Notes: generated by a model from the letters alone, not told the origin. Counted from the stretch's first letter, positions 11,936-24,334 are shown. The stretch is 64,000 bases of DNA from Cladorhizidae sp. MBARI D1340-BT2 (GCA_028752905.1 JAQNBH010000015.1:650667-714666), one strand, 5' to 3'. Program-made: numbers and translations.

Positions 11936-12269
11936 AAGGCATTTGCATTCTCAATAACTGCTTTGTGCCCCATGACCAAAATCGACTAACCTGGAGACAA
12001 GGTTCTGTGTGCCTGAACCAGTTTGTTTCTAACTTGAATTCCCACTCGTGAGGGTGAATCTCACGAGATAGGCTAGGCATTATTATCACCTCGCATGCAG
12101 ATAGGCTAGGCATTATTCTTCTTCAGCACAAGAACAAACTTATAGCTGTGAAATTGAGGAAGGAGAAGTATGTCTTTCTCCAGAACAAACTTCAACAGGG
12201 CTCTCTCTACTTACGTAACTCACAATTAAGTTACTTGGCCACTACACCAAATGTGCTAGCAATTATCTC
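11936..12269. other. Single-copy DNA, no gene recognised
   Basis: No conserved reading frame was recognised. The motif gataggctaggcattatt occurs twice (12066 and 12100). Confidence 0.4.
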
Positions 12270-12625
12270 CCAAGACTCCACCCAGACATCACTCGGTGTC
12301 CCAAGACTCGACCCAGACATCCCTCAGTGATCTTCCAAGACTCCACCCAGATATCCCTGTGATCTCCCAAGACTCCACCCAGATATCCCCCCCAATGATC
12401 TCCCAAGACTCCACCCAGACATCTCCCCCAATGATCTCCCAAGACTCCACCCAGACATCCCTCGGTGATCTCCCAAGACTCCACCCAGACATCCCCCCCC
12501 CCCCCCCCCCCCAAATGATCTTCCAAGACTCCACCCAGACATCCCTCGGTGTCCCAAGACTCCACCCAGATATCCCTCGCCCAGAGATCCCTCAGTGATC
12601 TTCCAAGACTCCACCCAGACATCCT
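12270..12625. repeat. 34-bp minisatellite with an embedded poly-C run
   Basis: About ten copies of a unit like gtgatctcccaagactccac plus ccagacatccctcg, with lengths varied by C-run slippage. An uninterrupted run of 20 C lies at 12493-12512. The minus strand is G-rich. Open frames here on both strands follow from the repeat and are not genes. Confidence 0.94.
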
Positions 12626-13689
12626 GCTTCAACAATCAAACAGTTATGCTTCATGCTATAAAACAAGATAACTGTTTCTAGAACTATTTTTAGCACTAGG
12701 AACCAACCTCGTTTACCCTTGAACTGATAGACCTATGTTTATGTATGTATGCATGTATGTAAACATTATATATATTGTTTAATATATATATTTGTATGTA
12801 ATTAAATGCCTATATGCATGTAGTTATTACATGATCATGTTTGAATGTCTCTCTCTGACATGCAATGAGTTATTCAAAATTATGTGATTGTTCTTTATGT
12901 GCCTTGTTGCAAGGATAGTCTTCTTGCTTGCTTCATGATATCCGATATCCTTTTCATCTGCCTCTCCATCAACTGTGAATCAGTTGGTGCACCCAGCGAG
13001 ACACACCCGCACCCAGCAAGACCCACCCAGCGAGACACACCTGCATCCAGCGAGACCCACCCTCACCCGAACACCCAATTAAGCAGAAGCTATCAAATCT
13101 TGGAAACCTACACAAATGTCAGAAACAACAGAAGCCTTTTTTTCTTTTCTGTCTTTACTTTTAGTTACAAATTCCAAACTGAAGAGGACAACCTTCTTCA
13201 AAGACCAACCAGTTGTTCCCCTACACCATGTTCTTGTCATTCCCACTCCTGTTTACAAGTCAGCACATCCTCCTTGCAGTGCACTTGCAAAGCTGGAAAT
13301 AACCGCCATTCAAGATATGGTGTGACGTGTAGCCGTCATACAATGCCAAGCAAAAGAACCAATGGCAAGGCAAGGCAAACACTACAGATATTAGCTTGGA
13401 TATTTTAGTTTTGCCGTCCTCCATTTTGTAATAGGGGTCCAACCAATGTTGGGAGTACCACACTCCCTGATTGGATCGATTTTTAAAATGTGCCCACTAA
13501 ATTAATGCCAATAATATATTAATATACTGGATCTAATCAAGAAGCAAAGATATGTCACCAATACATGCACCCCAAGCTGCCATCAAGTCACTCTCTGCCT
13601 ACACCTCGACATAATGTGGACTGCAACCATTTGTGGGGAGTCAGCTAGACATCAGCTGCTTTCTAGTCGAGTTCTATTGATATCTAGAG
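12626..13689. other. Single-copy DNA, no gene recognised
   Basis: AT-rich DNA with a short tgtatgtatgcatg microsatellite near 12735-12765 and a short degenerate repeat (acccagcgagac) at 12990-13070. A plus-strand frame of 174 codons covers 12884-13408. It has no recognisable domain, starts among low-complexity sequence and lacks supporting splice signals, so I do not call it a gene. Confidence 0.4.
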
Positions 13690-15058
13690 CGAGCTCCAAC
13701 AGACATATCTCCCTGACTGGTGTGCTCCAACAGACATATCTCCCTGACTGGTGTGCTCCAACAGACATATCTCCCTGACTGGTGTGCTCCAACAGACATA
13801 TCTCCCTGACTGGTGTGCTCCTACAGACATATCTCCCTGACTGGTGTGCTCCAACAGATATATCTCCCTGACTGGTGTGCTCCTACAGACATATCTCCCT
13901 GACTGGTGTGCTCCAACAGACATATCTCCCTGACTGGTGTGCTCCTACAGACATATCTCCCTGACTGGTGTGCTCCAACAGATATATTTCCCTGAGACTG
14001 GTGTGCTCCAACAGACATATCTCCCTGACTAGTGTGCTCCTACAGACATATCTCCCTGACTGGTGTGCTCCAGCAGACATATCTACCTGACTGGTGTGCT
14101 CCAACAGACATATCTCCCTGACTGTGTGCTCCAACAGACATATCTCTCTGACTGGTGTGCTCCAACAGACATATCTCCCTGACTGGTGTGCTCCTACAGA
14201 CATATCTCCCTGACTGGTGTGCGCTCCAACAGACATATCTCCCTGACTGGTGTGCGCTCCAACAGACATATCTCCCTGACTGGTGTGCTCCAACAGACAT
14301 ATCTCCCTGACTGGTGTGCTCCAACAGACATATCTCCCTGACTGGTGTGCTCCAACAGACATATCTCCCTGACTGGTGTGCTCCAACAGACATATCTCCC
14401 TGACTGGTGTGCTCCAACAGACATATCTCCCTGACTGGTGTGCTCCTACAGACATATCTCCCCGACTGGTGTGCTCCAACAGATATATCTCCCTGACTGG
14501 TGTGCTCCAACAGACATATCTCCCTGACTGGTGTGCTCCTACAGACATATCTCCCTGACTGGTGTGCTCCAGCAGACATATCTCCCTGACTGGTGTGCTC
14601 CTACAGACATATCTCCCTGACTGGTGTGCTCCAACAGACATATCTCCCTGACTGGTGTGCTCCAACAGACATATCTCCCTGACTGGTGTGCTCCTACAGA
14701 CATATCTCCCTGACTGGTGTGCTCCAACAGACATATCTCCCTGACTGGTGTGCTCCTACAGACATATCTCCCTGACTGGTGTGCTCTAACAGACATATCT
14801 CCCTGACTGGTGTGCTCCAACAGACATATCTCCCTGACTGGTGTGCTCCAACAGTCATATCTCCCTGACTGGTGTGCTCCAACAGACATATCTCCCTGAC
14901 TGGTGTGCTCCAACAGACATATCTCCCTGACTGGTGTGCTCCAACAGACATATCTCCCTGACTGGTGTGCTCCAACAGACATATCTCCCTGACTGGTGTG
15001 CTCCTACAGACATATCTATCTGACTGGTGTGCTCCAACAGACATATCTCCCTGACTAG
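13690..15058. repeat. 31-bp minisatellite (about 44 units)
   Basis: Unit ctgactggtgtgctccaaca plus gacatatctcc. The main variation is ccaaca versus cctaca. Because 31 is not a multiple of 3, all reading frames run through each other, and long frames appear only because the unit has few stops on the minus strand. Confidence 0.97.
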
Positions 15059-15177
15059 TTGCAAGGGCTCTACTAAGTTTTCAGTTACTGTTCACACGTG
15101 CACCAAGCAGGAATGGTTGCCAGCACTACTCGTCATTCAGAAACCAATTTATCTGGTACTAGCTGAGATACCTGCAC

Positions 15178-15178
15178 C

Positions 15179-15218
<40 letters not shown>
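15178..15218. repeat. (TA)n microsatellite
   Basis: About twenty TA dinucleotides. Both sides carry a similar sequence (actagctgagatacctg and actagccaagatacccg), which looks like a tail structure of a retroposon fragment. Confidence 0.9.
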
Positions 15219-15524
15219 TAGCCAAGATACCCGTACTCTGTTGCGAAAGTGCTTTCAAATGTTCAAATGGCAAGTGCAATACAGAGACAAAATCTATTTG
15301 TTGGCTGCTTCAATGCCACCAGGTTCAAATGGGGACCTCTCGAGTATGAACCGAATAGAGGGGAGGGAAAGGAAAACAGGGTGGGTGGGTGGGTGGATGG
15401 GAGGGAAGAATGATTCTGCCAGACTGGGGACCTTGACCACCAAAGCGAACAGACATACAACAGGATTTTCCTTTTATAGAGGTACTCGTACTCTGTTGTG
15501 GGATGCTTTCAAGTCCAGTGGCTT

Positions 15525-15530
<6 letters not shown>
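15217..15530 (-). mobile_element. SINE-like element fragment, copy 1
   Basis: Shares several blocks with 17620-18130: gtactctgttg near 15232 and 15489, atggggacct near 15330, a purine-rich agggaaaggaaaacag block, gaatgattctgcc and ccaaagcgaacag. The TA tract at one end and the shared blocks suggest a short retroposed repeat on the minus strand. The tRNA-like B box is better preserved in the second copy. Boundaries are approximate. Confidence 0.35.

Positions 15531-15568
<38 letters not shown>
15531..15568. repeat. (CA)n microsatellite
   Basis: Uninterrupted CA dinucleotides, next to the SINE-like fragment. Confidence 0.95.
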
Positions 15569-15570
<2 letters not shown>

Positions 15571-15689
15571 ACGACATGTATTGGTGGCTACTGAGTTTTT
15601 TATCGAAGCCATTCCACAGAATATGTTTTCGTAGGCAAAGGAGAAAAAAGAGGGGAAAAAACAAAAAGAAGTGCAAGGTTACAGCCAGG

Positions 15690-17615
15690 GTCAAAGGTCA
15701 CATCCAGGGTAGGTCACACCAAGGGTCAAAGGTTACACCATGGGTCAAAGGTCACACCCAGGTTCAAAGCAGTATAAGGTTAACCCATGGTCAAAGCAGT
15801 GTATAGATACACCCAGGGTCAAAGCAGTGTATAGATACCCAGGGTCAAAGTAGTGTATAGATACACCCAGGGTCAAAGCAGTGTATAGATACACCCAGGG
15901 TCAAAGCAGTGTATGGATACACCCAGGGTCAAAGCAGTGTATAGATACACCCAGGGTCAAAGCAGTGTATAGATACACCCAGGGTCAAAGCAGTGTATGG
16001 TTACACCCAGGGTCAAAGTAGTGTATAGATACACCCAGGGTCAAAGCAGTGTATAGATACACCCAGGGTCAAAGCAGTGTATAGATACACCCAGGGTCAA
16101 AGCAGTATGGATACACCCAGGGTCAAAGTAGTGTATAGATACACCCAGGGTAGATACACCCAGGGTCAAAGCAGTGTATAGATACACCCAGGGTCAAAGT
16201 AGTGTATAGATACACCCAGGGTCAAAGCAGTGTATGGTTACACCCAGCAGTGTATAGATATACCCAGGGTCAAAGTAGTGTATAGATACACCCAGGGTCA
16301 AAGTAGTGTATGGATACACCCAGGATCAAAGCAGTATGGATACACCCAGGGTCAAAGCAGTGTATAGATACACCCAGGGTCAAAGTAGTGTATAGATACA
16401 CCCAGGGTCAAAGCAGTGTATAGATACACCCAGGGTCAAAGCAGTGTATGGTTACACCCAGGGTCAAAGCAGTGTATAGATACACCCAGGGTCAAAGCAG
16501 TGTATGGATACACCCAGGGTCAAAGTAGTGTATGGATACACCCAGGGTCAAAGTAGTGTATAGATACACCCAGGGTCAAAGTAGTGTATAGATACACCCA
16601 GGGTCAAAGCAGTGTATAGATACACCCAGGGTCAAAGCAGTGTATGGATACACCCAGGGTCAAAGCAGTGTATAGATACACCCAGGGTCAAAGTAGTGTA
16701 TGGATACACCCAGGGTCAAAGTAGTGTATAGATACACCCAGGGTCAAAGCAGTGTATAGATACACCCAGGGTCAAAGCAGTGTATGGATACACCCAGGGT
16801 CAAAGTAGTGTATAGATACACCCAGGATCAAAGCAGTATGGATACACCCAGGGTCAAAGTAGTGTATAGATACACCCAGGGTCAAAGCAGTGTATAGATA
16901 CACCCAGGGTCAAAGCAGTGTATAGATACACCCAGGGTCAAAGTAGTGTATAGATACACCCAGGGTCAAAGTAGTGTATAGATACACCCAGGGTCAAAGT
17001 AGTGTATAGATACACCCAGGGTCAAAGCAGTGTATAGATACACCCAGGGTCAAAGCAGTGTATAGATACACCCAGGGTCAAAGTAGTGTATGGATACACC
17101 CAGGGTCAAAGCAGTGTATAGATACACCCAGGGTCAAAGTAGTGTATAGATACACCCAGGGTCAAAGTAGTGTACAGATACACCCAGGGTCAAAGCAGTG
17201 TATAGATACACCCAGGGTCAAAGCAGTGTATAGATACACCCAGGGTCAAAGTAGTGTATAGATACACCCAGGGTCAAAGTAGTGTATAGATACACTCAGG
17301 GTCAAAGTAGTGTATAGATACACCCAGGGTCAAAGCAGTGTATAGATACACCCAGGGTCAAAGCAGTGTATAGATACACCCAGGGTCAAAGCAGTGTATG
17401 GATACACCCAGGGTCAAAGTAGTGTATGGATACACCCAGGGTCAAAGCAGTGTATAGATACACCCAGGGTCAAAGCAGTGTATAGATACACCCAGGGTCA
17501 AAGTAGTGTATGGATACACCCAGGGTCAAAGCAGTGTATAGATACACTCAGGGTCAAAGTAGTGTATAGATACACCCAGGGTCAAAGTAGTGTATAGATA
17601 CACCCAGGGTCAAAG
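15690..17615. repeat. 29-bp minisatellite (about 66 units)
   Basis: Unit cagggtcaaagcagtgtata plus gatacaccc. Variants are gcagtg/gtagtg and atagat/atggat/atggtt. The left edge (15690-15800) holds divergent units (aggtcacacc). SINE-like fragments flank it on both sides, so it may have grown inside such an element. Confidence 0.97.
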
Positions 17616-17619
17616 GCTA

Positions 17620-18130
17620 CACCAGGGTCGAACTGGAACTCGAAATAGGAGGGGGGAAAACAAAGCACTCGGAATGGGGACCTAAGTATCGCATACATAT
17701 ATAACATATACCGACAAGTAGCTAGCTATCCATTATGCTACCAATGTTAATGGACTCCAGCAGTCATTCTAGTAGACAGTTCAGCCAATTGGCATGGTTA
17801 CTTGTCGAAGCCATCTCGCACAATTTCCCCTTGTTGATATATAGGGGAGGGAAAGAAAAAGTGTATGATCCACTCAGAATCTAATTGGGGATGTCGAGTA
17901 CAAAGTGGGAAAATAATGATGCAGAAAAAGTGGGAGGAAAAGTGAACAATGATTCCACCTGGAATTGAACCGGCAAACTTAAGAGTACCAAAGCAAACAA
18001 AATGTCCCCATTATAACAGTTGGTTATAAAGGGTCTCTGAGAGGATGTGGTCTAACACAACGGTCATATGCTATAGTTAATGCATATCCAGCAGTCATTC
18101 TAGAGTAATGACATGGTTACTGGACCAAAT
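17620..18130 (-). mobile_element. SINE-like element with tRNA-type B box, copy 2
   Basis: On the minus strand near 17952-17962 the sequence GGTTCAATTCC matches the RNA polymerase III B-box consensus. It is followed by aggtggaatcatt. Related blocks occur at 15217-15530 (tggggacct, ccaaagc, gaatgatt, a purine-rich block). Within this copy, tccagcagtcattctag occurs twice, at about 17756 and 18090. I read it as a tRNA-derived SINE or a composite of fragments. I could not define an A box, ends or target duplications. Confidence 0.35.
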
Positions 18131-18990
18131 TTAAACATGCAAATGAGAGGGGAAAGTTGAGCAGCAAGTCTTTCCTTGGTATGCGTGTCTTATCAAAGCT
18201 ACACACATTGAATAGAACCATTTAGAAATAGAAGATCCACTTCAGAGACCATTTGCCAGCACAGACTGTCATCGCACAATATCATTAACGGGAGCACTGT
18301 ACTAACTTGACATCGTCTCACACACCTACATGAACAGACAATATCAGTCCAGCCTGCCGCACCAAATTCAGACCACAATTTATTTGATGCACCATCAACA
18401 AATTCTACATGGCAAAACTGCTTGCATATAGAAACTAATTACACAAAGTGTATGCTTCTGGTACATTCCATTGCAATATACAGAGTTATGTAAGTTTATC
18501 CAACCCTCCCCTTGTAAAGAGCTATGACAATGTAAGACAAGTCCACCATCTCGTGTTGATACAAAAAAGTGGATGCCAAACCAGTTAATAGGAAAGACTC
18601 TCAACATAGGTAACAACTGCACCTTACTTATTCTCCAAAAACTATCGGTTACCTATCAATTTATACATGACTCAAGTAGCTATGTAATCAGCATGCCTCT
18701 TACTGTAAACAAACAAAAGCCTAGTGCAAACCCCTTACCGAGCCTACACAAAGCTTAGCGTGATAGTGTGGTGAATAATTTCCTAAAGTGGGGTGACTGC
18801 TATTGCCAGCTGAGAAACGTTTCCTTTTATGGTCACGTTTTGCATACGCTGCTACACCTTCTGGGTGGTGCCATTGTGCGCACACACATACACGCAAGGA
18901 CGCGCACGCGCTCTAACACGCACACACACACACGCAAGACTCATGTGTACACGTGAATGGGAAACTATTATGTGCATAATTAATACAGAT
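18131..18990. other. Single-copy DNA upstream of cofilin
   Basis: No coding region recognised. A CA-rich, CG-containing stretch (cacgcaagg, cgcgcacgcgc) lies at 18880-18955. This region immediately precedes the proposed cofilin exon 1 and should contain its promoter, but no TATA or initiator element stands out. Confidence 0.35.
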
Positions 18991-19019
18991 CCAAGAATAG
19001 ACTTTACACTTTTGGGCGT

Positions 19020-19077
19020 TTTCAGCTAGAGCTTACTGCCTGTTCTCCGGTGTTTTTCTACCACTGCTGCAAACATG
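19020..19077 (+). CDS. CFL: ADF/cofilin exon 1 (5' UTR and initiator ATG)
   Basis: The sequence gctgcaaacATG is followed directly by GTGAGG, a good 5' splice site, so the exon would code only for the initiating Met (ATG at 19075-19077). An intron straight after the first codon is a known feature of many ADF/cofilin genes. The next exon starts GCT ATG TCA GGA, so the join gives M-AMSGIEIDEGV, which lines up with the family N-terminus (M-A-SG-...-DGV). The match of both position and codon supports this exon. The 5' boundary given is arbitrary because the transcription start is not visible. If this exon is wrong, translation could start at the ATG at 25831. The intron would be 6,750 bp. Confidence 0.6.
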
Positions 19078-19780
19078 GTGAGGCTTTCTTTCTCATATTG
19101 TTTATTGCTAGCCTGCGTTGGTTGGGTTGAGTTATCTGTGACGAGTTTTCCTGAGGGGGTTCCTTGTGTCATTAAGATCATTAAGAGAGCAAGGGACGAT
19201 GGTGGAGTTTGCATGTGGACCTTATGTGCATGCCCTATCTGTATATAAAAGGAGGTAGTAGGGCTAACTTGGGGAAATATTTGCAGTCAGTGTGATTGGA
19301 AAGCATCTAGCTGTATTATGAAATTGTAGATTTTTATTGTGACTGTCATGGACTTGCTCTCTAGTCTGGCCATGTGACTCTTTACCCCAGCCCCATTATA
19401 CTAGGTTTGTTGCCCAGTGGTCAATCAAGAGGGAAAGGTTACTTTTTTTGTAAGAAGCAAATGTAAATTGTAAGGTCACGGGTGAGGAGAGAGTTGTAGC
19501 AACACCTAACTTGTCTTCATAGGTAGGGTGTGCTGTGAGAAAACTAAGGAAAGCATTGTGCTTAGCTTCTTGTATTGCTGGCATAGTAGGTCATGGTGTA
19601 CAGGTTGGTAGGATCAAATTTTGAGCATATTCTGACGGTATTCCTAACCTCACCTCACATCTTCCCCTCACATCTGCCCATAGCCATGGTGAACTTAGGT
19701 GTTAAACTAGTAGTTCCTAGTTATTCGTACATGCCTTTAGATGTCCAGCCACTCGTGCACATTTTCCCTAGGTGTTCCAA

Positions 19781-21117
19781 GTACACAGCCACTGCAGTAC
19801 ATGTGGCTCTAGTTGTTCAGCTACTGCAGTACATGTGACTCTAGTTGTTCAGCCACTGCAGTACATGTGACTAGTTGTTCAGCTACTGCAGTACATGTGA
19901 CTCTAGTTGTTCAGCTACTGCAGTACATGTGGCTCTAGTTGTTCAGCCACTGCAGTACATGTGACTCTAGTTGTTCAGCTACTGCAGTACATGTGGCTCT
20001 AGTTGTTCAGCCACTGCAGTACATGTGGCTCTAGTTGTTCAGCTACTGCAGTACATGTGGCTCTAGTTGTTCAGCTACTGCAGTACATGTGACTCTAGTT
20101 GTTCAGCCACTGCAGTACATGTGGCTCTAGTTGTTCAGCCACTGCAGTACATGTGGCTCTAGTTGTTCAGCTACTGCAGTACATGTGGCTCTAGTTGTTC
20201 AGCTACTGCAGTACATGTGGCTCTAGTTGTTCAGCTACTGCAGTACATGTGACTCTAGTTGTTCAGCTACTGCAGTACATGTGACTCTAGTTGTTCAGCT
20301 ACTGCAGTACATGTGTTCAGCTACTGCAGTACATGTGACTCTAGTTGTTCAGCTACTGCAGTACATGTGGCTCTAGTTGTTCAGCCACTGCAGTACATGT
20401 GGCTCTAGTTGTTCAGCTACTGCAGTACATGTGTTCAGCTACTGCAGTACATGTGACTCTAGTTGTTCAGCTACTGCAGTACATGTGGCTCTAGTTGTTC
20501 AGCCACTGCAGTACATGTGGCTCTAGTTGTTCAGCTACTGCAGTACATGTGGCTCTAGTTGTTCAGCCACTGCAGTACATGTGGCTCTAGTTGTTCAGCC
20601 ACTGCAGTACATGTGGCTCTAGTTGTTCAGCTACTGTAGTACATGTGGCTCTAGTTGTTCAGCTACTGCAGTACATGTGGCTCTAGTTGTTCAGCCACTG
20701 CAGTACATGTGGCTCTAGTTGTTCAGCCACTGCAGTACATGTGGCTCTAGTTGTTCAGCCACTGCAGTACATGTGGCTCTAGTTGTTCAGCTACTGTAGT
20801 ACATGTGACTCTAGTTGTTCAGCTACTGCAGTACATGTGACTCTAGTTGTTCAGCCACTGCAGTACATGTGGCTCTAGTTGTTCAGCTACTGCAGTACAT
20901 GTGTTCAGCTACTGCAGTACATGTGGCTCTAGTTGTTCAGCTACTGCAGTACATGTGACTCTAGTTGTTCAGCTACTGCAGTACATGTGGCTCTAGTTGT
21001 TCAGCCACTGCAGTACATGTGGCTCTAGTTGTTCAGCCACTGCAGTACATGTGGCTCTAGTTGTTCAGCTACTGCAGTACATGTGACTCTAGTTGTTCAG
21101 CTACTGCAGGACATGTG
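19781..21117. repeat. 32-bp minisatellite in cofilin intron 1 (about 42 units)
   Basis: Unit ctctagttgttcagctactg plus cagtacatgtgg. Nearly every unit has a PstI site (CTGCAG). Variants are ccactg/ctactg and gtggct/gtgact. Four short units lack the tgactctagt segment. The left flank (19735-19781) shows decayed copies. Confidence 0.96.
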
Positions 21118-21435
21118 CATGTACTACAAGATTGGTTGTGAAGAGCAGCAAGAATCTGGGTGTGGTTTGGCTTTGAACATCAGTTGAACCTTGCTGATTC
21201 GACGTACTTAGCAGCTTACATGGTTTTTGCCGTGTCTATCATTCTCCCTGTGTTAGTGAGCGAGGTTCAAAGGTGTTTGTTCTCCCTCATTTACTTGACA
21301 TCTTGCCTTCACATTGGTGAACACGTGTTGCATAGTGATGTCCTTTAGTGACTGAGTATGGTGAGGATAGCTGGCAGATTAGTTCTTCTGCCTTCCTGCA
21401 CCTCCCAGCACCCACCTGCCCGCCCCCTGCATATC
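21118..21435. other. Single-copy intronic DNA, no gene recognised
   Basis: A hydrophobic 62-codon plus-strand frame (21160-21348) is present, but it has no recognisable domain or flanking splice sites. Not called as a gene. Confidence 0.35.
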
Positions 21436-21832
21436 AGTTGTATAGCTTAGCACCCCTCAGATGCATAGCCTAGTACCCCTTAGTTGCATAGCCTAGTAAC
21501 ATCAGCTGCACATCCTAGTACCCCTCAGCTGCATAGCCTTCATGTAGTACCCCTCAGCTGCATAGCCTTCATGTAGTAGCCCTCAGCTGCATAGCCTTCA
21601 TGTAGTAGCCCTCAGCTGCATAGCCTTCATGTAGTAGCCCTCAGCTGCGTAGCCTTCATGTAGTAGCCCTCAGCTGCATAGCCTTCATGTAGTACTCCTC
21701 AGCTGCATAGCCTTCATGAAGTAGCCCTCAGCTGCATAGCCTTCATGTAGTAGCCCTCAGCTGCATAGCCTTCATGTAGTACCCCTCAGCTGCATAGCGT
21801 TCATGTAGTACCCCTTAGCTGCATAGCTGAGT
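21436..21832. repeat. 29-bp minisatellite in cofilin intron 1 (about 13 units)
   Basis: Unit agctgcatagccttcatgta plus gtagccctc. The left units (21440-21530) are older and differ (tagcctagtaccc). Confidence 0.93.
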
Positions 21833-21837
21833 ACTTA

Positions 21838-22037
21838 CCAACATGTGGTCTTGGCTCTGGTAGAGTATTTTGAAATGGGTTCAGTTTGATCATGAAAGTA
21901 TTTTGTTCCCAGCTTCTCTCTGCGCAGCCAGATTCAGTTGCCATGCTCTTTGAACCAATATCCTTTGGAAAGCCAGTACAATTTTTTCCTGTTTTTGGTG
22001 GGCACCGAACATTTGGCAACCATATTGATGTAGTCAA
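21838..22037 (-). other. Possible minus-strand exon, function unknown
   Basis: On the minus strand a frame runs to CATGTTG followed by GTAAGTAC, a near-perfect 5' splice site at about 21837. The peptide includes PPKTGKNCTGFPKDIGSKSM. A second frame over the first half is also open (KCSVPTKNRKKLYWLSKGYW), which looks like a frameshifted relic. I recognise no domain. It lies antisense within cofilin intron 1. It could be a decayed transposon exon, part of an unknown gene, or chance. Confidence 0.2.
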
Positions 22038-22774
22038 TATTTAGGGTGTAGATTGTGTTTCATGTGTCTGTTATTCATGAACCCTGTCACGGAATAATGA
22101 AACCCTCCAACACCTGATGTGTGAAAGGTGTGTCAGAGAGATGTCTGTGATGCAGCATAGCAGTTAGTGGAAGTGGGCACTAGTGTTGTGGAGTGATGGC
22201 TCCTAGGGCTAGCCTCCATCTACATGTGTGTGTGGGAGCGAGTGTATGCATGTGTATGATATGGGTGTGTGTGTAATGCAGCAATGCTTGTGACTATTGT
22301 AACTTGGAGTAATGAATCCCTTTTGTGGAGATGTTACATGCTTGTTGGGTGTGCTCTTGCAGCTGGTCAGTCACGTGCGGATGTGCTCATCAAGTGTTGC
22401 ACTCTAAATGAAGCTCATCAATGTCCTCCATGTATAGCTGATTGGCCACTGAATTTGTTGTGTTTTTTGCTGTGACTTCTTTCAATTGCACTGCAGCATA
22501 GTAGTAGTAGTAGTAAGCCCTCCATTCAAGTAAACAAGCTATGCAGCATATCTTATAGCAAAAAAGCTATCCAGAAATGCCTCCTCAAGGGTGAGGTGAT
22601 TATAAGAAATTCCAGGACGTCTGTGCAGCTTTCCTGTGGGTCTTCAAGAAACAGCAGAACATGACTGGAGGAAACAGTTAGTTGTGGTCATCAATTATTC
22701 CGGGGGAAAGTATGCTCGATCACCCCATCAAACAGGAAGGATATTGTTATGACAGCAGTTTTAATTGCCAATGT
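22038..22774. other. Single-copy intronic DNA
   Basis: No recognisable gene. It includes a short TG-rich stretch (22225-22275) and a (TAG)n run near 22500. Confidence 0.4.
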
Positions 22775-23135
22775 TTGAACTAGATGCTTCTGTCTTCATC
22801 ATCGGGGCGAGTGTTTGAACTGGATGCTTCTGTCTTCATCATCGGGGCGAGTGTTTGAACTAGATGCTTCTGTCCTCATCATCGGGGCGAGTGTTTGAAC
22901 TAGATGCTTCTGTCTTCATCATCAGGGCGAGTGGATGCTTCTGTCTTCATCATCAGGGCCGAGTGGATGCTTCTGTATTCGTCATCAGAGTGAGTGTTTG
23001 AACTGGATGCTTCTGTCTTCATCATGCGCGAGTGCTTGAACTGGATGCTTCTGTCTTCATCATTAGGGCGAGTGTTTGAACTAAATGCTTCTGTCTTCAT
23101 CATCGGGGCGAGTGTTTGAACTGGATGTTTCTGTC
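22775..23135. repeat. 40-bp minisatellite in cofilin intron 1 (about 9 units)
   Basis: Unit tttgaactagatgcttctgt plus cttcatcatcggggcgagtg, with truncated copies (ggatgcttctg) in the middle. The minus strand stays open over it (peptide repeat with SNTRPNDEDRSI), a by-product of the unit. Confidence 0.93.
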
Positions 23136-23264
23136 CTCGTATCATATTTCTGTCTGGCTTGTTAATGTGCTTATACACTGAGCATTCAGATAGTCGTGAA
23201 TCATGTGCAGTTTGTGTGAAATGCATTGCCAGTGATCTAGTGCATTGATGTCTTCCTCTGTTGC

Positions 23265-23998
23265 CTGCTAGTGCACAGTCTTCCTCTGTGGCCTGACTAG
23301 TGCGCAGTATTCCTCTGTGGCCTGGCTAGGGCGCAGTCTTCCTCTGTGGCCTGCTAGTGTGCAGTCTTCCTCTGTGGCCTGGCTAGTGTGCAGTCTTCCT
23401 CTGTGGCCTGGCTAGTGCACAGTCTTCCTCTGTGGCCTGGCTAGTGTGCAGTCTTCCTCTGTGGCCTGGCTAGTGCACAGTCTTCCTCTGTGGCCTGGCT
23501 AGTGCGCAGTCTTCCTCTGTGGCCTGACTAGTGCGCAGTCTTCCTCTGTGGCCTGACTAGTGCGCAGTCTTCCTCTGTGGCCTGCTAGTGCGCAGTCTTC
23601 CTCTGTGGCCTGACTAGTGCGCAGTCTTCCTCTGTGGCCTGGCTAGTGCGCAGTCTTCCTCTGTGGCCTGGCTAGTGCGCAGTCTCTTCCTCTGTGGCCT
23701 GCTAGTGCGCAGTCTTCCTCTGTGGCCTGACTAGTGTGCAGTCTTCCTCTGTGGCCTGCTAGTGCGCAGTCTTCCTCTGTGGCCTGACTAGTGCGCAGTC
23801 TTCCTCTGTGGCCTGGCTAGTGCGCAGTCTTCCTCTGTGGCCTGGCTAGTGCGCAGTCTTCCTCTGTGGCCTGACTAGTGCGCAGTCTCTTCCTCTGTGG
23901 CCTGCTAGTGCGCAGTCTTCCTCTGTGGCCTGACTAGTGTGCAGTCTTCCTCTGTGGCCTGCTAGTGCGCAGTCTTCCTCTGTGGCCTGACTAGTAGC
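23265..23998. repeat. 29-bp minisatellite in cofilin intron 1 (about 25 units)
   Basis: Unit cagtcttcctctgtggcctg plus actagtgcg. Variants are actag/gctag/ctag and tgcg/tgtg/tgca. A block with ctcttcctc recurs about 190 bp apart (23683 and 23886), pointing to duplication of several units together. Confidence 0.95.
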
Positions 23999-24334
23999 TA
24001 GCTAGAGGCCAGCTCTCCACATTGCAATCTGCATGACCTTTGCACTCAATCAGCTCTAGCTTGATCTTGTATTATGGCTTCTCCTTAAAGAAGTTAGTGG
24101 TACTGAGTATGGTTCTACCTGTGGAGTGAATCCCAGTCAGATCCCACAACCCCACCTAGACAACAAGCACAAACTACACATGTGCCAAGACTGGACGGAT
24201 GACTGTGGCCACAGAAATATCCATGACTGTGAAAGAGGCGGGTCCTGAAAATTCCATGTTTATTCGAATGCTGTAACATTTTCATCTGGAAACAGGGATT
24301 GCTCACTGCCATGAACACACATTTGCTTGTCTGT
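23999..24334. other. Single-copy intronic DNA
   Basis: No gene or conserved element recognised. Confidence 0.4.

Noticed and set aside
12884..13408. 174-codon plus-strand frame
   Set aside because: It includes low-complexity repeats, has no recognisable domain and no splice or promoter context. A chance frame is more likely.
13883..14982. Long minus-strand frames (up to 283 codons) with repeating GAHQSGRYVC peptides
   Set aside because: They lie wholly inside the 31-bp array. The period is not divisible by 3, so the peptide cycles through frames, and no unique coding sequence, start context or splice site is attached.
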